DNA of 44,795 nucleotides from assembly GCA_964590955.1 (NCBI GenBank), contig CAZPYT010000005.1, positions 1 through 44,795 on the forward strand. The letters are read 5' to 3'. Below are positions 33,113 to 41,817 of the stretch, in pieces. The notes under the pieces were generated by a model, which had not been told where the DNA came from, did not search any database, and saw only the letters and a list, made by a program, of their open reading frames with translations. Origin of the DNA: CAZPYT01 sp964590955. Its GTDB lineage: Bacteria > Patescibacteriota > WWE3 > UBA101185 > UBA10185. Made by a program: the position numbers and the translations under genes. Every line of letters starts with the position of its first letter. Within the stretch, counting starts at the first letter, position 1.

Positions 33113-33297
33113 ACCTATTTCAAGTAACATTCAATACGGCCAACTATGGAAAGCTGGCTAGTGTGATCAGATACTAGTCAGCTTTTCATAAGTGGAATTG
33201 GGATTTGAATATTTCTGGGTTGAGAACTTAGTTACACTTATTAGCGAGGTTAATTAGTGTAAGTTAGTTGGTATCCAAATCCCTGTTCTTCAATCCA
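33113..33297 (+). repeat. Distal compound element, boundary of the island
   Basis: Hairpin ATGGAAAGCTGGCTAGT (33146-33162)/ACTAGTCAGCTTTTCAT (33173-33189), then AGTGGAATTGGGATTTGAAT, an inner TTACACT/AGTGTAA, and a tRNA-Gln-like end CAAATCCCTGTTCTTCAATC-CA (33276-33297). Same layout as 20867-21029, with the first stem changed in both arms. Confidence 0.7.
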
Positions 33298-33329
33298 ATA
33301 ACAATGGCAATGCATTTTTAAACAGTAAA

Positions 33330-33640
33330 AATCAATTAATTTATAGGAGGACTGATTTTCTATCGTAATACCGACTTGGACATAAGCTTTAGGACTGGCA
33401 TTTCTATCTTCTTTTACCGCCTATGCACTAAAATATTATTTTCCATTGTCATACTCTGTGGTATCAAGAATAGTCTCCCAACCATCTTCTGCATTTCTAT
33501 CAATTTCTGCCACATGTTTAGGATCATCTGTGGCAATCCCGACTTTTCTTGTAGTTATAAAAATGCAATACCCTGAATTCCCTCCAACATATTTGTAGCA
33601 GTAATGTTAACATCGCCTGCAATTCTCTTATTAACAACGG
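33330..33640 (-). pseudogene. Remnant of an unidentified gene
   Basis: Minus-strand translation gives protein-like pieces in different frames: NKRIAGDVNITATNMLEGIQ and GIATDDPKHVAEIDRNAEDG-WETILDTTEYDNGK, then SPKAYVQVGIT, interrupted by stops. The family is not recognised. The rest of the gap to 33794 shows only the promoter of the next gene. Confidence 0.4.
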
Positions 33641-33794
33641 ATTTTTACTAGAAATATTAATTTTTTATTTGTGTTACAGAATGTTCCATGAATTTCTGCC
33701 TAATATAACAGCGCACGGTTTATTTTATATATAACTTTCTCGTTAAAACTCACTAGAAAATCTTAATTTGCATAATATTGATATAATCAAAAAT

Positions 33795-34595
33795 ATGAGA
33801 ATTCTAACCTATTTACATGATCCTGATAATTTGTATATCCCGCTAATTAAAAGTGCCAGTTTTCCAAAAGAACTTGAAGATACAATAATTGCGGTATCAC
33901 CAAGTACAACACCGGAAGTGAGAGACTGTGTGGAAAAGCTTGGTTATACAATAATTGAAGGAGGTACTTATGGTGTTGCAAGATTGAATTTATTGAAATA
34001 TTCAGTGAAAAATTTAAATGAAAAACATCTTTTCGTTTGTGACTTTGACAAGATGCTACATTGGCTAATTACAGAACCGGATGAATTGATCATACTTATA
34101 AAGCAAGAGCCGAAAAACGACTTAACTGTAATCGCAAGATCTTCAAGAGCTCGAGCTACTTATCCTGAAACGTGGACAAAAACTGAGAACATCGCTTCAA
34201 GAATTCTCGCCAAAAACATTAAAAAGCACGTCGATTTTATGAACGGTCCTGTAATACTTAATGAAAAAGCCGCAAAATTAATTGTAGAAAAAGGAAAAGA
34301 AACAGGTGTAGGTTCTTGTGTGGAATTTTGTATTTTAGCAGCACAGGCAAAATTAAATATTGAAAACAAAGAAGTTGACGGGCTTACCTGGGAAGATCCC
34401 GATAGATACAAGCAAATGATTAGCCAGTCAAAAAGTTACGATGATTGGAAATACGATACCTATCATTCTCTTTATGAATGGAGAAAAAGAGTTGATTTTT
34501 TATATAAACAGGTTGAAGTAATGATTAGACTTCTAGAAGAACCGATTAATCCAAAATACCCGTCAGTGCATAACAAAACACTTGAAAATATATAG
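33795..34595 (+). CDS. Putative glycosyltransferase-like protein
   Basis: 266 aa from the ATG at 33795 (MRILTYLHDPDN), chosen because TATAAT (33782-33787) ends 7 nt before it. FVCDFDKMLHWL looks like the DxD region of GT-A fold transferases, preceded by a Rossmann-like first half (LEDTIIAVSPSTTPEV, GYTIIEGGTYGVARLNLL). The C-terminal half is helical. The assignment is tentative; no conserved family name is offered. Confidence 0.55.
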   Translation: MRILTYLHDPDNLYIPLIKSASFPKELEDTIIAVSPSTTPEVRDCVEKLGYTIIEGGTYGVARLNLLKYSVKNLNEKHLFVCDFDKMLHWLITEPDELIILIKQEPKNDLTVIARSSRARATYPETWTKTENIASRILAKNIKKHVDFMNGPVILNEKAAKLIVEKGKETGVGSCVEFCILAAQAKLNIENKEVDGLTWEDPDRYKQMISQSKSYDDWKYDTYHSLYEWRKRVDFLYKQVEVMIRLLEEPINPKYPSVHNKTLENI

Positions 34596-34645
34596 ATTGA
34601 GATTAATTACTTTTTATTATTTCAAATTGTTGCTATCCTATATTA

Positions 34646-34747
34646 ATGAGTGATAATTCAAATGAACCAAAAGAAAGAATCAGCTTTTCGTTTTTGCTCT
34701 TACTGGCTATGCTGGCAATAGCAGTTATTATGTATTTGACCATATAA
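34646..34747 (+). CDS. 33-aa single-helix membrane protein
   Basis: MSDNSNEPKERISFSFLLLL followed by AMLAIAVIMYLTI: a short polar head and one hydrophobic helix. A -10-like TATCCT ends 6 nt before the ATG. Too short for automatic calling, but the structure and start spacing match other genes here. Function unknown. Confidence 0.5.
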   Translation: MSDNSNEPKERISFSFLLLLAMLAIAVIMYLTI

Positions 34748-34767
34748 CAGGCCACGTGAGGAAAATC

Positions 34768-35103
34768 TTATCTGTTATCACCTTCTCCGGGGAGTGTGCC
34801 TCGTTTTACTCTATCTTCAATCTTTTTTAAACCAATCTTTGGTATTTCATCAAAATCAACCTTAAGCTCTGTGCAGATATTTGCCAGATACCATAATATA
34901 TCTGAAAGTTCTTTCATAATTCTTGCTTTTCTCTCAGGTGAAATTTCGTCGTACTCATCTCTTAATACATGCTTAAAGTGCTCTGCCAACTCGCCCGCTT
35001 CTCCGGTTATTCCATAAACAAGGTAACGAAAAGCATCGTAAGTATTTTGATTTGGATAAAAAACGTGTTTTCTTGATTTCTTTTGATAATCATTAAATTC
35101 CAT
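34768..35103 (-). CDS. MazG-like nucleotide pyrophosphohydrolase
   Basis: 111 aa, all-helical. GEAGELAEHFKHVLRD and KELSDILWYLANICTEL supply the E-x-x-E and E-x-x-D metal ligands of the MazG/dUTPase-like superfamily; the end DRVKRGTLPGEGDNR is typical of the short MazG-like group. It probably hydrolyses (d)NTPs to monophosphates for house-cleaning. TAAACT ends 6 nt before the ATG, so leaderless. Confidence 0.9.
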   Translation of the reverse strand: MEFNDYQKKSRKHVFYPNQNTYDAFRYLVYGITGEAGELAEHFKHVLRDEYDEISPERKARIMKELSDILWYLANICTELKVDFDEIPKIGLKKIEDRVKRGTLPGEGDNR

Positions 35104-35242
35104 ATGAAAAGTTTATCATAAGAAAACCTATGAATTAAAAAACAAAATTTTAATTCGCACTACGATGACAAAAAAATAAGACATCTTGAAGAAACCAAAT
35201 TCATATGATAAGTTCAGCGCATAGAATAAAGGATTACGCTAA

Positions 35243-36091
35243 ATGAAATTAGTAAATAAACTAAACAATTTTTTATACAAACACCTTAAAGGCAAAGGAC
35301 TAGGAAAATTTTACTTTTTTGATCATTTATATAAAGAACTAACAAATAGGATTAGATCTGATTTTGCAATTGTCGATGACCATTTAATGTTTTTAGATCC
35401 AATGGACTCTTTAGATTTGTCTATCAACCATGTCTATGAAGAATTTGAGACTGCTATAACCAGGGCATTGATTAAAAAAGGTGATTCTGTAGTCGACGTC
35501 GGTGCAAACATTGGATATTACACCTTAATTTACGCCAAATTATCAGGAGAAGAGGGAATGATTTATGCGTTTGAGCCGGATCCAAATATTTTTGAGATTC
35601 TTACTAAAAATGTAAAACTAAACGGATATCAAAACGTGAAACTGATAAATAAAGCGGTAGCTGATAAAAATGATAAACTGGATTTCTATTTAGATCATGA
35701 AAACAGGGCTGCGAACACAATCTTTAAAAATAAGAAATTTGACGAGAAAATAAAAGTTCCGACAACTACATTAGATAATTATTTAAAGTCTTTAAAAGTC
35801 GATCTCATAAAATTCGATATTCAAGGTGCAGAATTTTTAGCGCAAAAAGGTATGAAAAACATAATTAAAAACAACAAGAATATAAAAATAATTTCCGAAT
35901 TTTGGCCATGGGGGATTTCAAACTGTGGAGGAAATGCAAAAAACCTGCTGGATGTTTATCGCAAAAGCAAATTTTACATTTATGAACTTGATGAAAATAA
36001 GAAATCGCTAGTACAGGTTACAGATGAATATCTGCTAAAAACATACACAATCGAAAAAAGAAACTATACTAACTTGCTTTTAATGAGATAA
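35243..36091 (+). CDS. FkbM family methyltransferase
   Basis: 282 aa. SVVDVGANIGYYTLIYAKLS is SAM motif I of the FkbM family, followed by IYAFEPDPNIFEIL, NKAVADKNDKLDFY and DLIKFDIQGAEF. FkbM enzymes O-methylate sugars or polyketides; here a polysaccharide or glycolipid target is likely but unproven. The ATG at 35243 has neither an SD nor a well-placed TATAAT, so the start is moderately certain. Confidence 0.87.
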   Translation: MKLVNKLNNFLYKHLKGKGLGKFYFFDHLYKELTNRIRSDFAIVDDHLMFLDPMDSLDLSINHVYEEFETAITRALIKKGDSVVDVGANIGYYTLIYAKLSGEEGMIYAFEPDPNIFEILTKNVKLNGYQNVKLINKAVADKNDKLDFYLDHENRAANTIFKNKKFDEKIKVPTTTLDNYLKSLKVDLIKFDIQGAEFLAQKGMKNIIKNNKNIKIISEFWPWGISNCGGNAKNLLDVYRKSKFYIYELDENKKSLVQVTDEYLLKTYTIEKRNYTNLLLMR

Positions 36092-36105
36092 ACAAAAAAC
36101 AAACT

Positions 36106-36834
36106 TTACCCATTTAAAGCCTCAACCAGCTCAAGATTCTTTTTTACTTCAGCGTCAATAGCACGCTTTAAATCAAGCTCTTTTCGCCTGCATTTATACT
36201 CAATAATGCTTGACGATCTGTGCGCCGGGTCATAATCCTGACCTAAAGCCATAAGATAGCGCTCATGCAATTCGTGCACTAAAACGTAATCTCTCTCATG
36301 TGCGCTCAAGTCATCATCCAACCATACTTCATTTTCAGGTACGAAATCGTAAACAAAGTGATGACCTCCCTCTGTAAACTCAATATAATACAAATCTCTT
36401 ACGGCACGTCCATTAATAACATGAACATCCACATTACCGGCTTTTAATATTTTTCTCACATAAACATCAGATGGAATCGCATCAAAAATTTCATAAATTT
36501 CTTGTTTTACCTTTAACAAAAAATCTTTCTTCAATCTTTCTTTTTGTTCAGCCTCATCTGCCTTTCCAATTGCAGTCTCATAATCAGCGCCATCTCTCAT
36601 TAAATTCCACTCAATAAGCATGTGATTTACAAAAAACTCGGTTTCGTCAGCACCGTGTTGTTTATCAATCCAGAATTCTCTTGTGGGAATAAAATTAAAG
36701 CGATAATGCTGTCCAAAATTTGTGAATTCGCGATTAACGTTATTTCTAATATTCTCTCCATCAACTTCATAAACTATAAAATCATCAAAATCCTCTATTT
36801 TTTTTGTGTATGGAGCTTTTAATTTCTTACTCAT
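36106..36834 (-). CDS. Protein with internal duplication, function unknown
   Basis: 242 aa. Two similar halves can be aligned: VYEVDGENIRNNVNREFTNF, GQHYRFNFIPTREFWIDKQ, ETEFFVNHMLIEWNLMRDGADYE and VHVINGRAVRDLYYIEFTEG, GHHFVYDFVPENEVWLDDDL, RDYVLVHELHERYLMALGQDYD. Conserved positions are EFT-x-x-G-x-H, F-x-P-x-x-E-x-W-x-D and H-x-L-x-E. The second half has HELHE, which is not HExxH. The start ATG (36834) overlaps the stop of the acetyltransferase gene (ATGAGTAA), so the two are translationally coupled. Confidence 0.7.
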   Translation of the reverse strand: MSKKLKAPYTKKIEDFDDFIVYEVDGENIRNNVNREFTNFGQHYRFNFIPTREFWIDKQHGADETEFFVNHMLIEWNLMRDGADYETAIGKADEAEQKERLKKDFLLKVKQEIYEIFDAIPSDVYVRKILKAGNVDVHVINGRAVRDLYYIEFTEGGHHFVYDFVPENEVWLDDDLSAHERDYVLVHELHERYLMALGQDYDPAHRSSSIIEYKCRRKELDLKRAIDAEVKKNLELVEALNG

Positions 36835-37291
36835 TATCAAAATCCAAATTTAATATCAAACCGGTTTCTTCAAAACCATATTTTTTATAAAAACTTATTG
36901 CTTTTTCATTTGTTTTATAGACTTCCAACTTCAAACTCACCCCGGGTTTTTTAATTTCAGAAACAACCATGTCCAAAAGCTTCTTGCCAATATTTTGACC
37001 TCTATAGCCTTCGTGAACAAAAAGCTGATCGACTTCATAATGACCACAAAAATCACATCTTTTTATTGTGATATAAGCTACAGCCTGTTCATCTTCTGTT
37101 TCTGCAAGATAAACACTGATATTTTTATTCTTTAGCTCTTTTTCAACTTCAGACATAATGTCTGTTTCCCACCCTGTCCAAAACAGATTTTCCTTTACGT
37201 CGTGATCGAGATTATATGTATTTAGTTCAACACCTAATTCATAGAGCTTTTTTTTGTCTTCAAGAGTGGCTTTTCGATAGTTAATATTCAT
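36827..37291 (-). CDS. GNAT family N-acetyltransferase
   Basis: 154 aa. VDQLFVHEGYRGQNIGKKLLDMV is the acetyl-CoA-binding motif A (R/QxxGxG/A form) and VYKTNEKAISFYKKYGFEE the C-terminal motif B. The substrate is unknown. TATAGT ends 7 nt before the ATG. It forms a coupled pair with the duplicated-domain gene downstream. Confidence 0.9.
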   Translation of the reverse strand: MNINYRKATLEDKKKLYELGVELNTYNLDHDVKENLFWTGWETDIMSEVEKELKNKNISVYLAETEDEQAVAYITIKRCDFCGHYEVDQLFVHEGYRGQNIGKKLLDMVVSEIKKPGVSLKLEVYKTNEKAISFYKKYGFEETGLILNLDFDNE

Positions 37292-37366
37292 ATATACAAC
37301 TATATCGCAATTTTTGAAGACTGTGTAATGTTTGGATAAAACACACAGTAATAATATAATTGTAAT

Positions 37367-37645
37367 GTGTTTAGAGAATATATTAAGTACGTAAAAAACA
37401 ATCCAAAAAATTATTGGTTCAAAGCAAAATGGTACGGCTGGGGGTGGACACCAGTAACCTGGCAGGGTTGGCTGGTCATTTTGTTTTATATGGCAGGAAT
37501 ATTAGGTTTGGCAAAATTTTCGGCTCTGCAAAATCCAAAAGTGTTTACGTTACTTGTGATAGTTCTTACAGCAATGCTGTTAATAACAACTGTTAAAAAA
37601 GGTGAAAAACCTAGATGGAGTTGGGGTAATCCTGAGAGAAAATAG
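37367..37645 (+). CDS. Small membrane protein, 92 aa
   Basis: GTG start with TATAAT (37355-37360) ending 6 nt upstream. Trp-rich amphipathic start (WFKAKWYGWGWTPVTWQGWL) leads into two membrane helices (about 32-48 and 54-72) and a basic tail. The family is not recognised. Convergent with the 326-aa gene, 7 nt between stops. Confidence 0.65.
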   Translation: MFREYIKYVKNNPKNYWFKAKWYGWGWTPVTWQGWLVILFYMAGILGLAKFSALQNPKVFTLLVIVLTAMLLITTVKKGEKPRWSWGNPERK

Positions 37646-37652
37646 CCATTTT

Positions 37653-38633
37653 TTAGTCATCGGTAAGTCGATGTGTCATATTTCTGACTTTTATCAAGAT
37701 ATCTGCTTTTTCGGGGTCACTTTCTAGTATAGCTATCTGCGCAGCCAGCTCGTTTTTAAATTGTGTTCTTGTCATCCCTTTGGGAAATTCTAAATCTCCT
37801 TGTTGTACATTAAAGGATACCTTTTCAACAGGACCTATTTCGCTCTCTCTTCTTTTTTCAATCACTTTTGTTGTAACTAAAGTATGAGCCTCTAATGCAG
37901 ATTTTTCGGTTCTTCCACCCTCTATGGCTAAAGCAGTCTGCATATAATCTAAAAGCAAATCTTTTTTTGCGATGTGATTCCCTAACACCCATTCATCAAA
38001 AATTTGAGCTCTCTGTTCTTTTTCTTTTTTAAGAAAGCCGTTTCTTACCTGTTCAGGAGTTCTTGCAGGAAATCTAACATCAACATACATATATTCTTTT
38101 TCTCCAGTTAAGGATATGAGAAATCTCCCATGAGAACCCGGACCATGTTTCATGGTATAACCTTCATATGGTTTCAATTTGGTTGCAGTTAGCTCACCGT
38201 ATAAAGGTGCAGCTTCCAATACATATACTCCATTGCTAGATGCTTCGTCCATAACCTCTAAGAGTCCCTCAGGAGATACTGCTATTTTCATATGTGCTTT
38301 CCTACTCATACCTCTGACTAATGATTTGTCATCTTCATGGAAAGCGTCTCTACATATGCGTACAGCATACCCAGTGGCAGCACTACCGGTCATCTGTATG
38401 TTTTCAAAAATACTGGGTTGAGGAAGATGTGCCTTTTCTTCTTCTGTAAAGTCTTCAAAACTAACAGTGGAAACTACATGCCTTTCATCTCTTGATAACT
38501 CGTCATGAACAGAAATTGTTGGCTTAACAATCTTGAGTGAGACATCCACACCGCCACCAGAAAACTCGTGTACTGGCAACACCTTATCTAGAAACTCACT
38601 TGCTGCTGCTTGCTCAACGTAATATATTGACAT
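37653..38633 (-). CDS. Hypothetical 326-aa protein
   Basis: Soluble; starts MSIYYVEQAAASEFLDKVLP when the internal ATG is used (an upstream TTG at 38654 would add seven residues). No recognised motif. The first two thirds are mixed alpha/beta with GHSGRF-like GPGSHGRFLISLTGEKEYMY; the C-terminal 60 residues (FPKGMTRTQFKNELAAQIAI) are helical. The start remains uncertain because no -10 sits at the usual distance. Confidence 0.65.
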   Translation of the reverse strand: MSIYYVEQAAASEFLDKVLPVHEFSGGGVDVSLKIVKPTISVHDELSRDERHVVSTVSFEDFTEEEKAHLPQPSIFENIQMTGSAATGYAVRICRDAFHEDDKSLVRGMSRKAHMKIAVSPEGLLEVMDEASSNGVYVLEAAPLYGELTATKLKPYEGYTMKHGPGSHGRFLISLTGEKEYMYVDVRFPARTPEQVRNGFLKKEKEQRAQIFDEWVLGNHIAKKDLLLDYMQTALAIEGGRTEKSALEAHTLVTTKVIEKRRESEIGPVEKVSFNVQQGDLEFPKGMTRTQFKNELAAQIAILESDPEKADILIKVRNMTHRLTDD

Positions 38634-38731
38634 AGTAATATTTACTTTCAACAAAAACTAAAGGCACATTTTATAATATCACTTTCAGTAATTCGTAACA
38701 ACAACAGCAAAAATTAAGCTATAATTTGAGA

Positions 38732-39217
38732 ATGAAGATTATGATTTTAAAAGACAACCAAAAAGCAGAAAAAATTGGAAATTTTTTAACAGGACCAAAT
38801 GCTTTTGAACAAACATGGGAACCTAATGAAAAGGCATTTGTGATGCAGGCACCGAAAGAAAGTATAGGCAAGAAAACACATAGATATAGGTATATAGAAA
38901 ATGAACAGCGTGAGATTATCGGAGCGATTGGAGTTCGTGAAAATAAGTATGGCAGTGGAGGCTATGAAATGGATATGGATTATGTAGCTGTACACAAAGA
39001 TTATAGAAATAGCGGCTTAGCCGGAAATTTGCTGCAAGAAATGGAAAATTTTGTTATAGAAAATAAAGGCAGATATATACATGTTCTTACATGTGATATT
39101 GACTCATATAAACCTGCAAGAAATTTTTATCAAAAACACGGTTATGCTAAAGTTGCCGAGATTCCTGATTACTATGTTGAGGGAGACGGACGCTTAGATT
39201 TTTTTAAGAAGCTGTAA
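38732..39217 (+). CDS. GNAT family N-acetyltransferase
   Basis: 161 aa from MKIMILKDNQ. VAVHKDYRNSGLAGNLLQEM is the acetyl-CoA loop and CDIDSYKPARNFYQKHGYAK the terminal motif. TATAAT (38720-38725) ends 6 nt before this ATG, which rejects the two-codon longer start. Substrate unknown. The 125-aa gene follows after 5 nt, so they form an operon. Confidence 0.87.
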   Translation: MKIMILKDNQKAEKIGNFLTGPNAFEQTWEPNEKAFVMQAPKESIGKKTHRYRYIENEQREIIGAIGVRENKYGSGGYEMDMDYVAVHKDYRNSGLAGNLLQEMENFVIENKGRYIHVLTCDIDSYKPARNFYQKHGYAKVAEIPDYYVEGDGRLDFFKKL

Positions 39218-39222
39218 ACTTT

Positions 39223-39600
39223 ATGCTTAGTGAGCAAAAACCCGTGATTGAACAGGAAAATTTCTTAAATAAAGAGATGCAAACTAACGAGACTAGAGAA
39301 TATAAACATAACGGAGATCTCGTTGTCGTTTATAAAATGGAATATCACTCCGGTATATATTTCGTAGGACAACAGATATGTGAAAAATTACAACAGTATG
39401 TAAATAAGGAACACGTCGGTGCATTTGCAAAAGTTGTTAAGCCGCATTTTATTAAAGGGGCAGAAGATAATGATATAGATAGCGATTTTATTATCGGTAT
39501 CATTTCGAACGGATTTCCTCCAAAGGATTTTAAACGTGATGTCTTAGAAAAATTACATGAAAATGATTTTATTGATAAGGAACTTCTGGATTCATTTTAA
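39223..39600 (+). CDS. Hypothetical 125-aa protein in an operon with the GNAT
   Basis: Soluble, mixed alpha/beta: YKHNGDLVVVYKMEYHSGIY, VGQQICEKLQQYV, DSDFIIGIISNGFPPKDFKR. No family recognised. Begins 5 nt after the acetyltransferase stop, without a clear SD, so it probably depends on translation of the first gene. Confidence 0.65.
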   Translation: MLSEQKPVIEQENFLNKEMQTNETREYKHNGDLVVVYKMEYHSGIYFVGQQICEKLQQYVNKEHVGAFAKVVKPHFIKGAEDNDIDSDFIIGIISNGFPPKDFKRDVLEKLHENDFIDKELLDSF

Positions 39601-39683
39601 TCAACGATTGCGTACTAAAGTGTGCAGTCTGCTGTTTGATCTTGCTGTTTGCAGCTTCCGCTACGCTACAGGCACTAATCCAT

Positions 39684-39714
39684 CTCTGTGTTAAAACACA
39701 GAGTCTTATTCTTT
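39684..39714 (+). terminator. Terminator of the GNAT operon
   Basis: CTCTGTGTT (39684-39692) pairs with AACACAGAG (39695-39703), followed by TCTTATTCTTT. Confidence 0.75.
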
Positions 39715-39745
39715 GATCAAATAAAAATTAGGGTAAAATATAAAT

Positions 39746-41380
39746 ATGACAATACCCTATGATGAAGCTAATAGTTACCCAAATGAAAAACAAGCTCTAG
39801 AAAAAATTACTGAGGAGGTTTCACTTGGGCACCCACTGCTTGGAAATTCTAAAAGATTTAGAGACGCTACTGCAGAGGTTTTTTTCATAGATCCTGATTT
39901 AAACGCTGAAGATAAAAAGGTACTAATAGAGGCATTAAAAAATACACCAAATACAGAGGAACTTTCGGAAGTTCCACAAAATTCGGAAGTTGATAGAGTT
40001 GCAAAAGAACTATTAATCGAGGCAGCTAGAGTAGCGGCTATTAAGGCAGCGCTGACTATTACCGCACAAATCGATAACTTGGATAGACGTAAAGATAGTG
40101 AATATTATGGAGATCTTGCAAATCAAGTTGCTGAATTTCAAGAAAAAACAACAGAGTTTATTAAAAATGAAGAAAACATAAAATTAGTGAAATCATTTTC
40201 GAGGTTGGTCTTGGAAGAAATAAAAATTCTCGAATCGCACGCCGGAGTACAAAACGAAAAGGCAATAACAAAATATTGCAGTATAGGTACGGGATTGGCC
40301 GCAAGGGTAATGTCCAAAAAACTAACAGATGAAATGGGTTTATTGTCTAATATAGGAGATCAATTGGCACTCCCCGGAGATGTTGAGATGGAAAAAGCGT
40401 TTAGAAAACTGGAAAATGGGTCGGGGAAAAGTTATTTGGAATTATTTAAAAAGTCGTATGAAGTGTATTTAGACGCATCATTCAACAAAGGAATTACTCC
40501 AATTTCAAAATTTACAGCAAGAATTGCAAAAGAGATCGCCAGAGGAAATATGCCCCTTACTTATGAAAAAGAAACTGTTGAAGCAATTAAGCATAAAAAC
40601 AACCTACGTCTTTTTGATCCACAAGATATTGCGCAATATAAGGGATATGCAAATATAAAGCCTGGTCTTGAATATGAGGCACCTACCCACTTTGATAGAG
40701 ATTTATCTACAACATTAGGTGTTATAGGAAAAGAAATGATAAAGAGAAATATCCACCAGAAATTCGGGCTTGTTAATATCCCAAAGAAACAAACTGAAGT
40801 TTATTTAAATAGCCATGGCGAACAAACAACCGTATGGAAAGACTTTGAACAAGCAGTGGATACGGAATACGAAAGACACGAGATAATTTTTGATTTATTT
40901 CCGTTTATTGCATCGAATATAAATGAGCAACTTAATAAAACTAATCCAAGCCGAGAAGAAGAATTGATATCAGATCAGGAAGATATCAACACTTTATTGG
41001 AAAAACAAAGAATACTTAAAGATGAAAAACGTATGCAAGGACTTGGTGAAATTACAAAAGAAGAGGCTCTACGAATAGCAGCAGTTGTAGTAGGCAGGCG
41101 TGCAGCCATGGATGTAATTCCTAATTATGAATACATATACAATTTACCTATTAATCAAATTCCTACTGAAGGCCAGGACGAAGAACTTGCCGAGTTTGCA
41201 GACGCAATAAAAAATCTGGATAATGCGCTGACAAAATTCAGACAAGGAAAAACTCCCCAATTGTCTGACACTGAAGCAGCAATACTGTGTAATGCTTTTG
41301 GCGAGGCGATATTTAACCTAAGAAAATGCGAGATGGTAGGAATTGACAGTTACCCAAAATTAGGATTGGTTAAAAAATAG
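39746..41380 (+). CDS. Hypothetical 544-aa soluble helical protein
   Basis: Almost entirely helical and charged, without membrane segments or recognised motifs. Regions such as AAIKAALTITAQIDNLDRRK and EEALRIAAVVVGRRAAMDV are typical long helices. TAAAAT ends 6 nt before the ATG, so it is leaderless. It overlaps the convergent beta-CA-like gene by 11 nt. Confidence 0.7.
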   Translation: MTIPYDEANSYPNEKQALEKITEEVSLGHPLLGNSKRFRDATAEVFFIDPDLNAEDKKVLIEALKNTPNTEELSEVPQNSEVDRVAKELLIEAARVAAIKAALTITAQIDNLDRRKDSEYYGDLANQVAEFQEKTTEFIKNEENIKLVKSFSRLVLEEIKILESHAGVQNEKAITKYCSIGTGLAARVMSKKLTDEMGLLSNIGDQLALPGDVEMEKAFRKLENGSGKSYLELFKKSYEVYLDASFNKGITPISKFTARIAKEIARGNMPLTYEKETVEAIKHKNNLRLFDPQDIAQYKGYANIKPGLEYEAPTHFDRDLSTTLGVIGKEMIKRNIHQKFGLVNIPKKQTEVYLNSHGEQTTVWKDFEQAVDTEYERHEIIFDLFPFIASNINEQLNKTNPSREEELISDQEDINTLLEKQRILKDEKRMQGLGEITKEEALRIAAVVVGRRAAMDVIPNYEYIYNLPINQIPTEGQDEELAEFADAIKNLDNALTKFRQGKTPQLSDTEAAILCNAFGEAIFNLRKCEMVGIDSYPKLGLVKK

Positions 41381-41801
41381 CTTCAGGAATGTCATTTTCC
41401 AAAGAGACATAATAGCATGATATTTTTCTAGCAGGAAAATACTTTGTAATAATATCCTTTGCCTCTTTTGAATATTTTTCGTGTAACATTCTATCTTCAT
41501 TAATTGGTAGTCCTGACGCAATTGTACCATCCGCTGCATATCCTCCACAATCCTGATGATCTATAAGAATAATATTTTCTGGGTTGTGTAATTTCACGGA
41601 GATTGACAATTGATTCAATAAGCTCTCAAAACTTTCGCTGTTGTGAGGCTTTACAAGGTCCTTACTACAGCCTGCCACCATTATTAGATCGCTCTCCCCT
41701 AGCATATGCTTTTTATGAAGCCAGTTAAAAACTTTTTCCTGAAATCTATAATCAATACATGTCAGTACACAATATTTTGCTCGTTCAGTTTTTCCACTCA
41801 T
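41370..41801 (-). CDS. Beta-carbonic-anhydrase-like zinc protein
   Basis: 143 aa, cytoplasmic. CIDYRF gives the C-x-D-x-R motif (Cys15, Asp17, Arg19), and DHQDCGGY gives H-x-x-C (His82, Cys85); these are the three zinc ligands and the Asp/Arg dyad of beta-carbonic anhydrases. It is short (family 180-230 aa) and lacks the C-terminal helices, so activity on CO2 is not certain; CS2 or COS hydrolases share the fold. Confidence 0.75.
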   Translation of the reverse strand: MSGKTERAKYCVLTCIDYRFQEKVFNWLHKKHMLGESDLIMVAGCSKDLVKPHNSESFESLLNQLSISVKLHNPENIILIDHQDCGGYAADGTIASGLPINEDRMLHEKYSKEAKDIITKYFPARKISCYYVSLENDIPEAIF

Positions 41802-41817
41802 GATAGATGGTTTGAAA

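Noticed and set aside
20094..33297. Classical integron cassette array with attC sites
   Set aside because: The organisation is similar, but the elements lack a clear RYYYAAC/GTTRRRY pair, genes lie in both orientations, and no integron integrase is in the window. I keep it as an analogy only.
36106..36834. HExxH metallopeptidase
   Set aside because: The motif is HELHE, lacking the second His at the right place.
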